Numbered from the stretch's first letter, positions 1 through 9,479 are shown. The stretch: DNA of 64,000 nt from Berberis thunbergii (GCA_003290165.1 QNQO01000600.1:62001-126000); one strand, 5' to 3'. The notes: generated by a model not told the origin, from the sequence alone. A program made the numbers and translations.

Positions 1-346
1 CCATTGTCACGGCTTAGAGCCGTGGGCTATAGAGGCGTCGCTAAATCCCCAGTAACAGCTAAAAATCGTGGCAAAAATATTAGCAACGGTTTTATTTCGA
101 GGACGGTTGATGATTTAGCCACGGTTATAAACCGTAGCAACAATCTTAGCCACGGTTCTAAGCCGTGGCCAGGAGTAGCAACGGCTTAAAACCGTTGCAA
201 GTTATGGCCACAGTTCTAAGCCGTTACAATAGTTTTAGCAACGGTTTTAAGCCGTGGCCAGTACTAGCCACGGTTATAAGCCGTGGCAAGGTAGCCACGG
301 TTTTTAGCCATTGCAATAATTAGCCACGGTTTTAAGCCGTGGCAAA
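1..346. repeat. Left subterminal repeat array of the CACTA element
   Basis: More than ten degenerate copies of an imperfect palindrome of about 22 bp, consensus AGCCACGGTTTTAAGCCGTGGC, separated by short A/T-rich linkers and ending just before a T-run at 347-366. Each copy can fold on itself, and copies occur in both orientations. The same motif returns at 7905-8090, so the two arrays form the two subterminal regions of one element. In CACTA elements such repeats bind the transposase. The array runs off the left edge of the window. Confidence 0.8.
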
Positions 347-366
347 TTTTTTTTTTTTTTTAAAAT

Positions 367-1570
367 TTTTTTGGTCACGGTGTTAAGCCAATGCAGTTCT
401 ACTAATAGTGATGCAATACAGGCAATGAAGAGAAATTACAGACTGAAGAACTTGTAATTGTAATTCTGAATTGATGACAGTAAATGGAATGGATTGTATT
501 CAATAAGAAAGCTAATTCGAGATAGCTAATCTCCTGTAGAGCAAATGCTCAAGTGTACAATTTTCTTACAAATCAAATGAATCCCTTTTTCTCTCTTATG
601 CTCTCTTATTTATAGTACTACATTTATTGACAACTAATCTAACAGAAATCCTTCCTAAACAACATTACATGTAACAACATAGCACTCTGCAACATATAGC
701 AACCTGCTCCCTTTAGTAACATCACTTGTGTTAGCAGCCAGCATTCCATTCATGCACAAAAGAGATGAGGGTGATAATATGAAACTGTGTTTAGTTAAAT
801 TACTTATATTATTTTATGATGTTTTACAGTTGTTATATATAAAACTGTACAACTACTGATAAATTACTTATATTACTTCAGTCTCCTCCAATTTTGCCGC
901 TACTGATAAACATGCTACAGCTAACAACTGTACTGACCAAGCTTTACCTTTCTATCAACACATCAATAAAAGATAAATAATCGAGAATGAGATTTCGGGT
1001 AATAATCCATTCGCTAGAAAATCCAATGCGACATTGCCAAAGTGCTGAAAAAAACTAAATTGAGTCTATCACTATGTTATTTAGTACTTACAGGGAGTTC
1101 ATATATAGGTAGAAGGAAACCTATCCAAGTAATTGATTGATAGGTAAGCACTCAGCGGTCCAAAACCATAATGTGCATGAACTTGTTCAACCCCGTAAAC
1201 AAAAAAATAATTCATTACAAAGATTAAAAGAACTGAGTATCAAACGTGATTTAACATTGTTGAGACATGAAAATGAACCCAATTTCCACAAATGTATGAT
1301 AAGGTAATGCAACTCATTACAGATTCATGATTAGAATATATCAAAACTGAAACATTGAGAGAAAAATACTTGCAACTTATTGACAACAGTAAAAATTGAA
1401 GAAAAATCAACAAAATTAGCATAAGGCATTAACCACAGTTCAGAAAAATCTAATATTAATTTATAAAAGAGAGTATCATCAGTAAACCCACTATTCATTT
1501 CACAAATCTACACTAATCAAACCAAAGAAGAACACAAATTACCCCATTAACTAAATAATAAAAATCTCAC
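367..1570. other. Interior CACTA sequence, no gene recognised
   Basis: A/T-rich sequence inside the CACTA element. I see no protein family, RNA gene or strong repeat. The short open frames here (for example minus strand 1240-1422) have no recognisable content. It lies downstream of the captured cyclin exon and could be the 3' part of a chimeric transcript. Confidence 0.5.
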
Positions 1571-1875
1571 GTTTAGAATCCAATCAAAAGCTTGAGCTCT
1601 GACCATGATGTCCAGGTCCCCATTCTGCAACCTCTTCAAGTAATCCTTTTTGGGTAGATGATCACATTCCTTCTCAACCATCAACTCCAGATTCTCCTCA
1701 CTCTGTAAGGGCACCCCACCATAGAAACCTCCACCCCCATGAGAAAAGCTCTCATCTTGCTCAAGTTTTTGACGATTTGGTTGCTCCCAAGTATCTTCTG
1801 CAACAACCCCATAGTCGACATCATCATCAAAGCAGATGTTGGTAGTTGAACATAAAGTGTAACTGTTGTATTCTT
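1571..1875 (-). pseudogene. CYCD: Captured D-type cyclin fragment (first exon)
   Basis: The minus-strand translation contains ICFDDDVDYG, then GVPLQSEENLELMVEKE, CDHLPKKDYLKRL, QNGDLDIMVR and AFDWI. This is the acidic N-terminal part and the start of the cyclin box of a plant D-type cyclin, closest by eye to the D2/D4 group. The exon stops at the conserved DWI position with a GT donor at 1570-1569, so it ends where a cyclin D first exon normally ends. The rest of the cyclin box is absent. The LxCxE retinoblastoma-binding motif expected near the N-terminus is not intact (LCSTT is seen). It follows the LAP fragment on the same strand about 80 bp away. It is a gene fragment, not a functional cyclin. 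Confidence 0.82.
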
Positions 1876-1954
1876 CACACATTTTAACTTGGAAATTATG
1901 GAGTAATCTCATTAAAAGTACTACCACATCAACAATAACAATAGAAATGTACCT

Positions 1955-3463
1955 CAATTGTTTTTCCATTGGAAGCTGTGAGAATATCTCCAGGTCTCAC
2001 TCCTGTACCACTAATCATGTTTTCACATGTTGCAACAATGAAATGGACCTGGAGAACCAAAAATCAAATAGGTGTCAAAAACGTGTATTCAGTTTCTGGA
2101 AATGAAGCATTCTATCTACAACCAAGACCAATGAAGATAGACACGAGCATAAACAATGACAAAGCATGCCTCTACTCCTGCAGGTTTTATTTGCCCAATG
2201 GCTTTTGCTGCACCTACAACAGCTGCAGAGCCTCCCATATATCAAATTTCATGAGCTCGATCAAGCAGCCTGGTCCTGTCTTGATGTTGTAACCGCCACT
2301 GGTAACAATGAATGATCAATAAATTTTAAAAACCAATAATAATTCAAACAACCACATCAACAAAAAACTAAACACCAGAACCAATAACTTAGCCATCTGC
2401 TTACATACATATGTATGTATAAGAAAAAAATATGTACCTGTCAAATGTCAATCCCTTCCCTACTAACCCCAACTTGGCCTTTACAGGCCCAGTAGGAGGT
2501 TTGTAACATAAATGGATGAAATGAGGAGGATTGCTAGAAGCAGCTGCAACACCCAAATAAGAGCCCATTTTCAATTCTTTACATTGTTCCTCGTCCAATA
2601 TCTTTGCAGTAATAACATCACTGTACATTGAAGCAATTTTAGTGGCCTCTTTTGCCAGTACAGCTGCAAGGTAAGAGAAACAACACAGGTGTAAGTAGGT
2701 AAGTCCCCAACAACTAACTAAACTCAATAATTGATAAGTCTTACGAACCAGGTGTGAGCACATTGGCTGGTGCATTACAAGCTCTTTTCCAAAGACCACA
2801 CCAGAGCAAACATCAGCTGCATACTTGAGTTTGTTCTCTAGTTCAGGTCCGACCCCAAGACCAAGAATACTAACTGACTGAAGGGATGGCCTTTTTGACT
2901 CAGACTTAAATCTATTATCTTCGTAAGCCCCCAACACAGTTCCTGCACAAAATAATAAATTAACAAGGTTCAAGACATATATATCACACACTCAAAACCA
3001 CAATAAACATCCCAATCTCAGCCATGCATCAATTACATACCAGAAGCAATTTCAGAAACATTACTAAGCTTCGAATCTGCAGACAGTCCCTCAGGAGAAG
3101 CAAGGGCAATAGCAACGTCACTTGCTTTGGTACAATTGGCTATTGCGGCAACAACCTCACCAAGACTACGATAAGCAGAAGTAGAAGATGAAGGGTTTCC
3201 AAGCCCAATCAAACTGATCCTCTTCGAACCCCAACCCGGAAGTCTAAGTACTATCGACTGTCCAACCTTCCCAGTGAAATCTTCCTCAGACGAGACTTCA
3301 GCCAATAGACCCCCCAATTTAGTATCTAGTTTATTCAAGATTGAATCCTCAAACTTCGAGTTCTCATCCTTAGCCATGTCTTTCTCTGTGACACCAACTG
3401 CTAGTATGTCTCCTTTCCATTCCACCAAATCAATCTCTTTTGCCTTAATCGAGATCTTGAGGA
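1955..3463 (-). pseudogene. LAP: Captured leucine aminopeptidase (M17) fragment, five exons
   Basis: Five consecutive exons with introns: about 3463-3041 (EWKGDILAVGVTEKDM), 2942-2749 (GPELENKLKYAADVCSG), 2663-2438 (CYKPPTGPVKAKLGLVGKGL), 2298-2170 (GYNIKTGPG, GQIKPAGVE) and 2048-1955 ([24 protein letters not shown]). This is a plant M17 leucyl aminopeptidase. The metal-binding region around VGKGLTFDSGG is present, but the later NTDAEGRL catalytic half is missing. Two frameshifts are visible: a lost A after KELV near 2790 and an extra 2 bp after ELMKFD near 2247. The donor after exon 2298-2170 is GC (2169-2168) rather than GT, and the other junctions keep GT-AG. Retained introns show capture from genomic DNA. 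The transit peptide and first exons are absent. Confidence 0.93.
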
Positions 3464-4136
3464 AATAAAATTAGGCAGTTCAAAACCCATAACAAAACCA
3501 ATCTCAACAACCAAACCAACTAATGAAAACATATATATTGTAACCAAACAGCAAGGAAATGTATATATCCATATAAGCCTACTATATGCCTCTTCTCCTA
3601 AATAAAGACATGATCTTTAAGGAACAATTAAAAAATTGTCCATCTCAATCCAACACAAAACATAAGCACGATATAAGAACAGTGGGGTGTTTTTAGTTGA
3701 TCTTATATGTGATTTGAGTGACCAAGGGTGACATTCAGAGATGCTAACCACGATATAAGAACAGTGCATTCACTTTATTTTACTTTTATTAGTTTATTAC
3801 TTATAGAAAATGGATAATATCTAAGGAACAATCAAGTACTCTAAAAGTTACTATATAGCTTGCCATTGCTGAACAATATCATTATTCCACTGAAGACATC
3901 TACCTGTACTAAGGCACACAAATAATGTCAACCTAAATGCTTTGTAATGTATTTATTTCTTTGTCTTCATTACAAAAAATAAATAAATAATAAATACAAT
4001 GATTTGTTTGTCTATGTGACCTAACTTTGACATCAAAATTCATACAAAAGATAGATATCAACCCCACCTATCTGTTACAACTTCTAGTCACACACACAAC
4101 GTAACGTAGTGCTCCCATGCACATGCACCATTAGAA
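3464..4136. other. Spacer between LAP and SPL fragments, nothing recognised
   Basis: A/T-rich sequence with no coding family that I can identify. It contains ordinary short direct repeats such as CACGATATAAGAACAGTG, present near 3668 and 3750. It may be intron sequence captured with the flanking exons, or filler between capture events. Confidence 0.4.
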
Positions 4137-4304
4137 AAAAAAATTAGGAGTAAGAGCTACGAGAGTACCATAGAATTGTGATAGCAATCTACCAAAACTG
4201 AACTGGATTGCTTCAGGTGTCGGTTTCTAACGACGTGCATTGTGATCTGAGAGACGCATACGACAACTTCTCTTTTTCTCATCAAATTCCTTGATATCAT
4301 GAAA
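4137..4304 (-). pseudogene. SPL: Captured SBP-box transcription factor (SPL) exon
   Basis: After an AG acceptor at 4306-4305 the minus strand reads FHDIKEFDEKKRSC, then RMRLSDHNARR, a TAG stop, KPTPEAIQF and a serine-rich stretch ending in SQFYG. This is the second half of the SBP DNA-binding domain and its nuclear localisation tail. It begins exactly where the conserved SBP-box intron falls, after CQQCSR. The in-frame stop within the basic tail shows it cannot encode an intact domain. The first zinc-binding half is not seen nearby. It lies upstream of the LAP fragment in the same orientation within the CACTA element. Confidence 0.85.
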
Positions 4305-4507
4305 CCTTCAACAAAATCAATCAAATAGTTACAAACCCAAAGGCCTCAGATATAGAAACTCAAACTTAATTTGTCTGGTTGTCTGAGCAAAATCAGTGAA
4401 ACAGAACAAACTCAGATAAATAAACTAAAACAGTGACAAACTGAAATAATCAAACAAATAAACTAGACAATTGAACAATTTGCTGATCTAATAAACAAGA
4501 ACCTTAC

Positions 4508-4555
4508 CTGCTGCACTGCTACTCGCGAGTAGCTTCCTCCTCCCGCTCCACTCAC
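4508..4555 (-). other. Possible small captured exon, gene not recognised
   Basis: A 48-bp open segment flanked by good splice sites: an acceptor ending TGTAG at 4556, and a donor GTAAGG starting at 4507. The translation, VSGAGGGSYSRVAVQQ, is glycine-rich and not assigned to a family. It is GC-richer than its surroundings and on the same strand as the recognised captured exons. It could be an exon of the same source gene as a neighbour or an unrelated fragment. Confidence 0.35.
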
Positions 4556-4800
4556 CTACATTGTTGTTAACCACTGGCATTAGAATGACAAGGGAGACAA
4601 TGGAAGTCTATCAAGGAAAACTTAAGAAAACACTGAACTCAGTGGTAGACAAATGTTTGTGAAGAGATGAATACCAACTTCTCTTTCATCTTTCTTCTTT
4701 AAATACCTAGTATCTTCAGTTTCTGCTTCTCCGTCTTCTTGTTCTTGTCATTCTCATAATACCTACAAAAGGAGTTAAAGAGAAGCAACAATCAATAGAT

Positions 4801-4977
4801 ATGGCTATCAATAAGGATATTGAAAATGGAGGTCTTGATGTGTTGCAAGAACCATTTGTCCAACACAAAAAAATTATTGGCTCTGATGAAGATGAGAGTG
4901 AAAACTTTAATGGCAATGCATATGTTTTGAAGAAGAAAACTTTAATAGAAAGTGTGATGAAGCTTGCCAAACAATGA
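4801..4977 (+). other. Short open reading frame, not recognised
   Basis: An ATG-started frame of 58 codons, acidic in the middle (GSDEDESENF) and lysine-rich at the end. It is the only coding-looking piece on the plus strand inside the CACTA element. No family is recognised. It may be a captured fragment or chance. Confidence 0.2.
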
Positions 4978-5321
4978 ATATTCAAGGAACAAAGAACAAA
5001 GAAGAAACATAAAAGGTTTCTTGCCATTAGAGAAATGTGGTCTAAACTGAAATCTTCATAACAATCATTATGACATAAATAAATATGGTTTTTATCGAAC
5101 CTGGGCTTTGTAGAGAGGTAAGAGTTTGGGAAGATTCTATAGTTGAGAGTGGCAATAAATTCCCATATTGGTGATCATTAGAGAGCTGAGAATCCCGAAA
5201 GAAGCTGAAATGCAAGATGACAATCTAATCTGGGGTTTGAGTTTCACAAAACTCACTTTTTTCAAGACTCAAAGAAAGCGTAAAACAAGAACCATAAAAG
5301 GAAGAAAAAATGACTTACTTA

Positions 5322-5704
5322 GAGATGTCTGAGTTCAACATCTGATATTCGTTGCTAAAATAAGACGTATTATTTCTTTGTGAATGATTTCCATTTTCTC
5401 CGAGCCTTATGCTTTGAATTTCTTCTTGTAGTACCTTTCCCTCCATCCATGTAAACCCAACCTGACCTGCATAAAATATGTGCAAACAACCTCTCAGATT
5501 TACAAATTAGAATTATTTTCATCCTTTTAGAGCAGTACTCTGTATACATGAAGCAGGAAGTACTTCACTATTACATACACGAGAAATTCAAAAAGTGAAA
5601 GCACATACCTTGTCTGTCAATAATCCACCATGCTTGAATAAATCACCCTTCTCATAGATCTTATCCTTTAGCAGTCGTTTCAACTCCTTCGTGTTCTTCA
5701 CAAC
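5322..5704 (-). pseudogene. XRN: Captured 5'-3' exoribonuclease (XRN) fragment, two exons
   Basis: Exon 5704-5609 (acceptor TTCTAG, donor GTATGT) encodes ELKRLLKDKIYEKGDLF and GGLLTDK. Exon 5466 to about 5322 (acceptor TGCAG) continues with VRLGLHGWRERYYKKKFKA, a TAA stop, then KMEIIHKEII in the same frame. The LGxxGWRERYYxxKF signature followed by a (M)EIxRK-like helix is typical of the conserved catalytic region of plant XRN exoribonucleases. The premature stop and the missing remainder make it a fragment. Both exon junctions are still GT-AG. Identification is by eye, so another family with a similar motif cannot be fully excluded. Confidence 0.65.
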
Positions 5705-5828
5705 CTAGAAGACAACAACAAAATATTTCGATTGAACTCTTAATCAAGTGGTTCCCAAAAAATTTCATGTGAACATAACAGGCACTAAATTCCAAATATA
5801 GCATTATAGTTATATAAGAATTAGCATA

Positions 5829-5857
5829 CATCATCATCATCATCATCATCATCATCA
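5829..5857. repeat. Trinucleotide microsatellite (CAT)n
   Basis: About nine uninterrupted CAT/ATC units. On the minus strand it reads as a run of methionine codons, which explains an artefactual poly-Met open frame there. Confidence 0.95.
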
Positions 5858-6195
5858 AGTATTGAACAAGCATAACTATTATGACAAGGCAGCTTGCATA
5901 TGATGGAAAAGACATCTTAACTCACTAAGCATATGATGGAATGTTGAGATCCTAAAGCTTTTTTAAGGCATTGGAATGCGTCATTAAAATGCTTGATTCT
6001 CTCAAAACAAAATTAACTCGTTAAAATGTTTCAACTTCTTAAAAATAATTCCTTTTTATTCTTGAGCACGCAGTGCAACAATTTTGTGCAAAACCAGACT
6101 GGAAAGCTTAGATCTAAAGCTGATTGCCAAAAAAAACTATGCATCAAAAGGGTAAATCAGTAGTGTAACATAAAACCATTCAAATATCTGTTTAC

Positions 6196-6270
6196 CTTAA
6201 TTTGTTTTGCTTCACCTCCCTTCACTTTCTTTAGGTTAATTATTGTCTTAAACCAGTCCCCAGAGCCCAT
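6196..6270 (-). pseudogene. Captured first coding exon of an IQD-like protein (tentative)
   Basis: On the minus strand an ATG at 6270 opens MGSGDWFKTIINLKKVKGG, ending EAKQIK at a GTAAAC donor (6195-6190). This resembles the short conserved first exon of plant IQ67-domain (IQD) calmodulin-binding proteins (MGSGxWFKxII..KK). No IQ motif follows nearby, so only the start of the gene was taken. It brings a start codon into the CACTA element, upstream of the XRN, SPL, LAP and CYCD exons on the same strand. The family call rests on about 25 residues. Confidence 0.5.
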
Positions 6271-6526
6271 ATATATGAATCACAATGTTAGATAACTTTA
6301 CAGAAGTGTCAATTCTATGGTACCTAGAAAATAAATTTCAAATTGATCACAAATGTGTCAACTGTGACCATCAAATTGTTCAAATACAATACCTTTCATG
6401 TGTTTGTGAACTTCAAAGAGACAAATGGATCTTCCTAAATGGTAAATGCATTTTCCTAAGATCAATAAGAAACGACTGAAAAAAGAAAGGGAATGCAGTT
6501 TGTAAGAGATTTACCAATTGAAACCA

Positions 6527-7215
6527 GAGCTCCTAAGGGAACTACCATAATTTGTTCACATAAATCATATTTCTATTATTCTATTTTATTCAGGATACAC
6601 TTCGAAGTTTATGTGATCTCCTTTCATTTGTCACACTGATAGTACTCCTAGACCCATTTCATGAAACACCTTCCTAATGTCATTCTCGATTCTTCTTATT
6701 CAAAACCAACTTCAACATCAAATCATTTCTATCGAGTTTCCCAAATCAAGATTTGGCAAAGTGATTCAGAGCAGTTCCATACTTCAGTGATTATCAAAAC
6801 AGAGTCTATAGATCAGAAAAAACATATACCAATGCCACAATGAAGATTATAGACACAAATAGATATTGAGTGCACAGGTAAGAAAACTCCTAAGGGAACT
6901 ACTGTAATTTGTTCCTATTAATCTTATTTGTATTCAGTTATCCTATTTCATTCAGACTGACTTGTCCTCGGCCATTTCATCAAATGACTTTCTAATATTA
7001 TTCTTGATTCTTATCTAAAACCAACTTCAATATCGAATCAACATCCATCAAAATTCCCAAATCAAGATTGAAATAGCAAAATGATTCAAAGCAGCTACAT
7101 ACTTCATTGACTTCAACTTCCTTCAGAACTGAGTCTGTTAGATCAAAAGAAATACATACCAATGTCACAGTGAAGATCACATACACACACAGACATTGAT
7201 TGCTTGCATAGACAA
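6527..7215. repeat. Diverged direct duplication of about 340 bp
   Basis: The segments at about 6527-6870 and 6885-7215 are clearly related. Both begin with CTCCTAAGGGAACTAC, share TAATTTGTTC, then AAAACCAACTTCAA, TTCCCAAATCAAGATT and an ACCAATG(C/T)CACA(A/G)TGAAGAT block in the same order. They are too diverged to be recent. No coding content is recognised. This is an internal duplication of the CACTA element or of captured intron sequence. Confidence 0.75.
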
Positions 7216-7406
7216 TTGACTTCATCTAAACTATTTTCAATACCCAGATCTCTATTTTCAAAAAACCCATCTCAAATCCAACAAATATAAGCATGCGTAC
7301 ACTTGAAAAACAAATAAACACCACAAAATATAACAAATCAACATAAACACACCCACCGTGAAGGGGAAACAAAAAAGTAGAGAATCAGTAAATTGAATGC
7401 ACTTAC

Positions 7407-7520
7407 CACAAACAAGAGATCAACTTTTTGCAACCAAGTTGAATTTTTGGCCTTCAAATCAGTATCCAATGGACCAACTTCTTCAATTTTTTCAATCCCA
7501 ACTCCTGAAGCACCCAACTT
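7407..7520 (-). pseudogene. SCPL51: Captured serine carboxypeptidase-like exon (SCPL51-like)
   Basis: The minus-strand translation GASGVGIEKIEEVGPLDT, then DLKAKNSTWLQKVDLLFV, ends at a GTAAGT donor (7406-7401). The pattern GASGVGxxxxEEVGPLDTxL..xNSTWLxKxDLLFV is the segment after the oxyanion-hole region of plant serine carboxypeptidase-like proteins of the SCPL51 type. Expected continuations (DNPVGTGxS) and the catalytic serine exon are absent. The 5' boundary is uncertain. It is the captured fragment closest to the right end of the CACTA element. Confidence 0.75.
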
Positions 7521-7904
7521 AGTAGAATTAGCAAACCCCAAAAGATAAAACACATAAAAGATTTAACAAAATCATCAAATACAAACACTATGCTCTTGTG
7601 CATAGAAATCAGGCGAGGCGAGAAGAGAGGTGATGGTGAGAGAAGAGCGATAGAAATCAGGCGAGGCGAGGTGACGGTGAGAGGAGGGGCGAGGTGGGAG
7701 AGCTGCATTTGTGAGGGTTGCGCTGCGTTTGTGTGAGGGAGAGTTGCGTTTGAGGGAGGAGATGAAATCGTGAGCCAAAATCGCGAGGAATGACTTTCGC
7801 CCTCCCGCTCGCGAGAGTTGAAGGGAGATGGAGCGGGAACCCAAAATGTTTTCGCTGAGACGTTGCATTTTTATCTCCACACATCCACGTGCAACACACG
7901 TGCA

Positions 7905-8090
7905 ATGTAGCAACGGTTTTAAGCCGTTGGGCACTATAGCCACGGCTAAAAGTCGTGGCAAATATACCAACGGTTTAGAACCGTGGCCAAGCCTTTTTTT
8001 AGCCACGGTTTTTGGCCGTTGGCCATTATAGCCAAAGCCAAAGGCCGTGGCAACTAAACCAACGGTTTAGAACCGTGGCCACCTCCGTGT
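7905..8090. repeat. Right subterminal repeat array of the CACTA element
   Basis: About eight copies of the GCCACGG/CCGTGGC palindrome with spacing like the array at 1-346, for example AGCAACGGTTTTAAGCCGTTGG and AGCCACGGTTTTTGGCCGTTGG. Its presence at both ends ties the whole 1-8116 interval into one element. Confidence 0.8.
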
Positions 8091-8101
8091 AGCTAAACAT
8101 G

Positions 8102-8116
8102 CCTTTTGGTGTACTG
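8102..8116. other. Right terminal sequence of the CACTA element
   Basis: CCTTTTGGTGTACTG. Reverse-complemented it reads CAGTACACCAAAAGG, which matches a CACTACACCAAAA terminus with one substitution in the CACTA pentamer. The miniature CACTA element at 26852-27162 has the intact form CACTACACCA. The 3-bp target duplication cannot be checked without the left end. Confidence 0.65.
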
Positions 8117-8432
8117 AATGGAGGACAAGTTTCCTTTTTGTGGATTCTGCTAATCTTATCAATCTACTCCATGATGATGATTTTCAACTAACTTTTGCTA
8201 TGGAATGGTTTGGTGTCTAATTATTAATAATATTAGACGTTTGTTCTTTTTGTTTCCATCATGGCACTGTAATTATATTAATAGAGATCTCAATATGGAG
8301 GCTCATGACTTGGCTTCAGTCGCAAGGCGACATATCTGTAATCGCACTTTTGTTTATTTATATATTATGCGTATGACTTTAACAAAAAACAAAAAAAAAG
8401 AAAAAACAAAAAACAAAAAAAACAAATAAAGG
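8117..8432 (+). mobile_element. 3' end of a decayed LINE: RNase H remnant plus A-rich tail
   Basis: The plus-strand translation holds DSANLINLLHDDDFQL, then in another frame NYINRDLNMEAHDLASVARR. These are the middle and end of a plant LINE RNase H domain (the REANxxAHxLA motif). They are followed by a short 3' region and an A-rich tail at about 8386-8432. A frameshift and stop separate the two pieces. The recognisable domain starts abruptly at the CACTA terminus at 8116, which suggests that the CACTA element inserted into this LINE or truncated it. Confidence 0.7.
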
Positions 8433-8865
8433 ATAAGTCATAGAACATGCGGTGTAAGATCAACGCATTCACTTGTACTCCACAATTGAAACAATATTGG
8501 CCAAAGTGGATATGAAGCACCTAGAACCTGAGCATACATGATAACATGTATCCCCACTCTGTTTACCCACCCAATTATGAACCATTACTTTTTTATTGGA
8601 ACCAAAATGGTCATTGTCTTCAGTTCAGTAAAGATCACTTTCAATATCTCTTCTCCAAACTCAAAGCACATAACCGTAGCCTTATCGTTGATGTAACAAC
8701 ATGGCTCTTTACCTTTGCAACTTTGCCTCAAATGCTATCCAATGTTAGTTTCCATGCAATACCTTCTGCTAGTGAAGTGAAGCCTCTTAAATTCGAGAAA
8801 ACTGAGACGAATTAAAAATTAAAAAAATAACTAAATAAAAAAAAGATGTATTAAAACTCTCTAAT
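8433..8865. other. Short stretch between LINE remnant and Gypsy element
   Basis: It contains a plus-strand open frame at 8546-8815 (89 codons, aromatic-rich) that I do not recognise, and an A-rich segment at 8815-8850. The last five bases, CTAAT at 8861-8865, are the left target duplication of the adjacent Gypsy element. Confidence 0.4.
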
Positions 8866-9457
8866 TGATGATACGCCAAAACGGTTACATCCCTTAGTCA
8901 TACGAGTGTTATGATGATCTCGAGGAATTATAGGCCCCAACATCAGCCCAACACTGATCTGGCCCAAGCGGTTCCAAGCCCGCCCAATGCAGTCCGCAAA
9001 ATGGACCCTAACTCTTACAGCCTGCTAGGCCCATATATCTCACAACTATCATGAATACCCGTAAGCCCTATTAAGGCAAGTATATCATAGATCGGCTTCG
9101 GACAGACAACTATAACAGCTCTCTGTTTTCAACTATGAAGCAAATACCATAGTACACATCATACATGGAACTTTCCTCCTAAAACACGACTCTTAATTAT
9201 AAAATTATCTCCACGAAGATCTCCTTCCTAAGCTGCGCCATCGATGGCCTGGTTGAACCAGGACTCTGCACTATAAATAAGACATGAGGTCAGTATGCTA
9301 CAAATTTCTTGTTTACAACATTACACCTTCTTCAGATTATTCGACTTTAGCATCGAAGTGCCATCGGCCACCACAATGGTGGTATGTGGCTTGCGTGTGT
9401 TATTTGTGCAGGTCAGCAGGACTAATTCAAAGTAGGGAGCGGAAAATGACTACATCA
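8866..9457 (+). repeat. 5' LTR of Gypsy copy 1
   Basis: 592 bp, TG...CA. It aligns with the LTRs at 16908-17584, 54918-55597 and 58316-58998. Compared with the 3' LTR it lacks about 85 bp after ACACATCATACATGGAA (near 9175), the block containing ATACCCTCAGATAGGAAAC in the 3' LTR. Confidence 0.9.
9272..9279 (+). promoter_or_regulatory. TATA box in the Gypsy 5' LTR
   Basis: CTATAAATAAGACATGAGGT. The same TATAAATA block is conserved in the 3' LTR (about 17388) and in the LTR at about 58801, and as ATTATAAAAGG in the LTR at about 55401. It is the probable start region of retrotransposon transcription. Confidence 0.7.
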
Positions 9458-9460
9458 GCT

Positions 9461-9479
9461 TGGCGTCGTCCGTGGGGAC
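9461..9479 (+). other. Primer-binding site of Gypsy copy 1
   Basis: TGGCGTCGTCCGTGGGGAC begins 3 bp after the 5' LTR. It resembles the TGGCGCCGTxTGTGGGGA-type primer sites of plant Gypsy elements. The matching tRNA was not determined. Confidence 0.7.

Larger units (their letters stand above)
1..8116 (-). mobile_element. Large non-autonomous CACTA-type transposon carrying host gene fragments (Pack-CACTA); left end outside window
   Basis: Seen: dense arrays of the same palindromic motif at 1-346 and 7905-8090, and a right terminus TTTTGGTGTACTG ending at 8116, one base off the CACTA end TTTTGGTGTAGTG. Between the arrays lie exon-like fragments of at least five, probably six, unrelated plant genes, all on the minus strand, with introns still present. 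No TNP1/TNP2-type transposase was recognised, so the element would depend on a relative for movement. Known: CACTA elements have CACTA-starting inverted repeats, subterminal repeats bound by transposase and 3-bp target duplications, and some capture host DNA. The left inverted repeat and target duplication cannot be checked because the element starts before base 1. The alternative, two unrelated arrays flanking a decayed gene island, is less likely because the fragments are collinear and mutually unrelated. Confidence 0.8.

Noticed and set aside
1..346. CRISPR-like regularly repeated palindromes
   Set aside because: Copies are degenerate, spacing is irregular and the context is a plant CACTA element with the same array at its other end.
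5661..5915. Minus-strand open frame with a run of methionines
   Set aside because: It is caused by a CAT microsatellite. Only the segment 5609-5704 on that strand is meaningful, as part of an XRN exon.
8546..8815. Plus-strand open frame of 89 codons
   Set aside because: No family recognised, no splice context, and it sits between transposon remains. Kept only as an unrecognised stretch.
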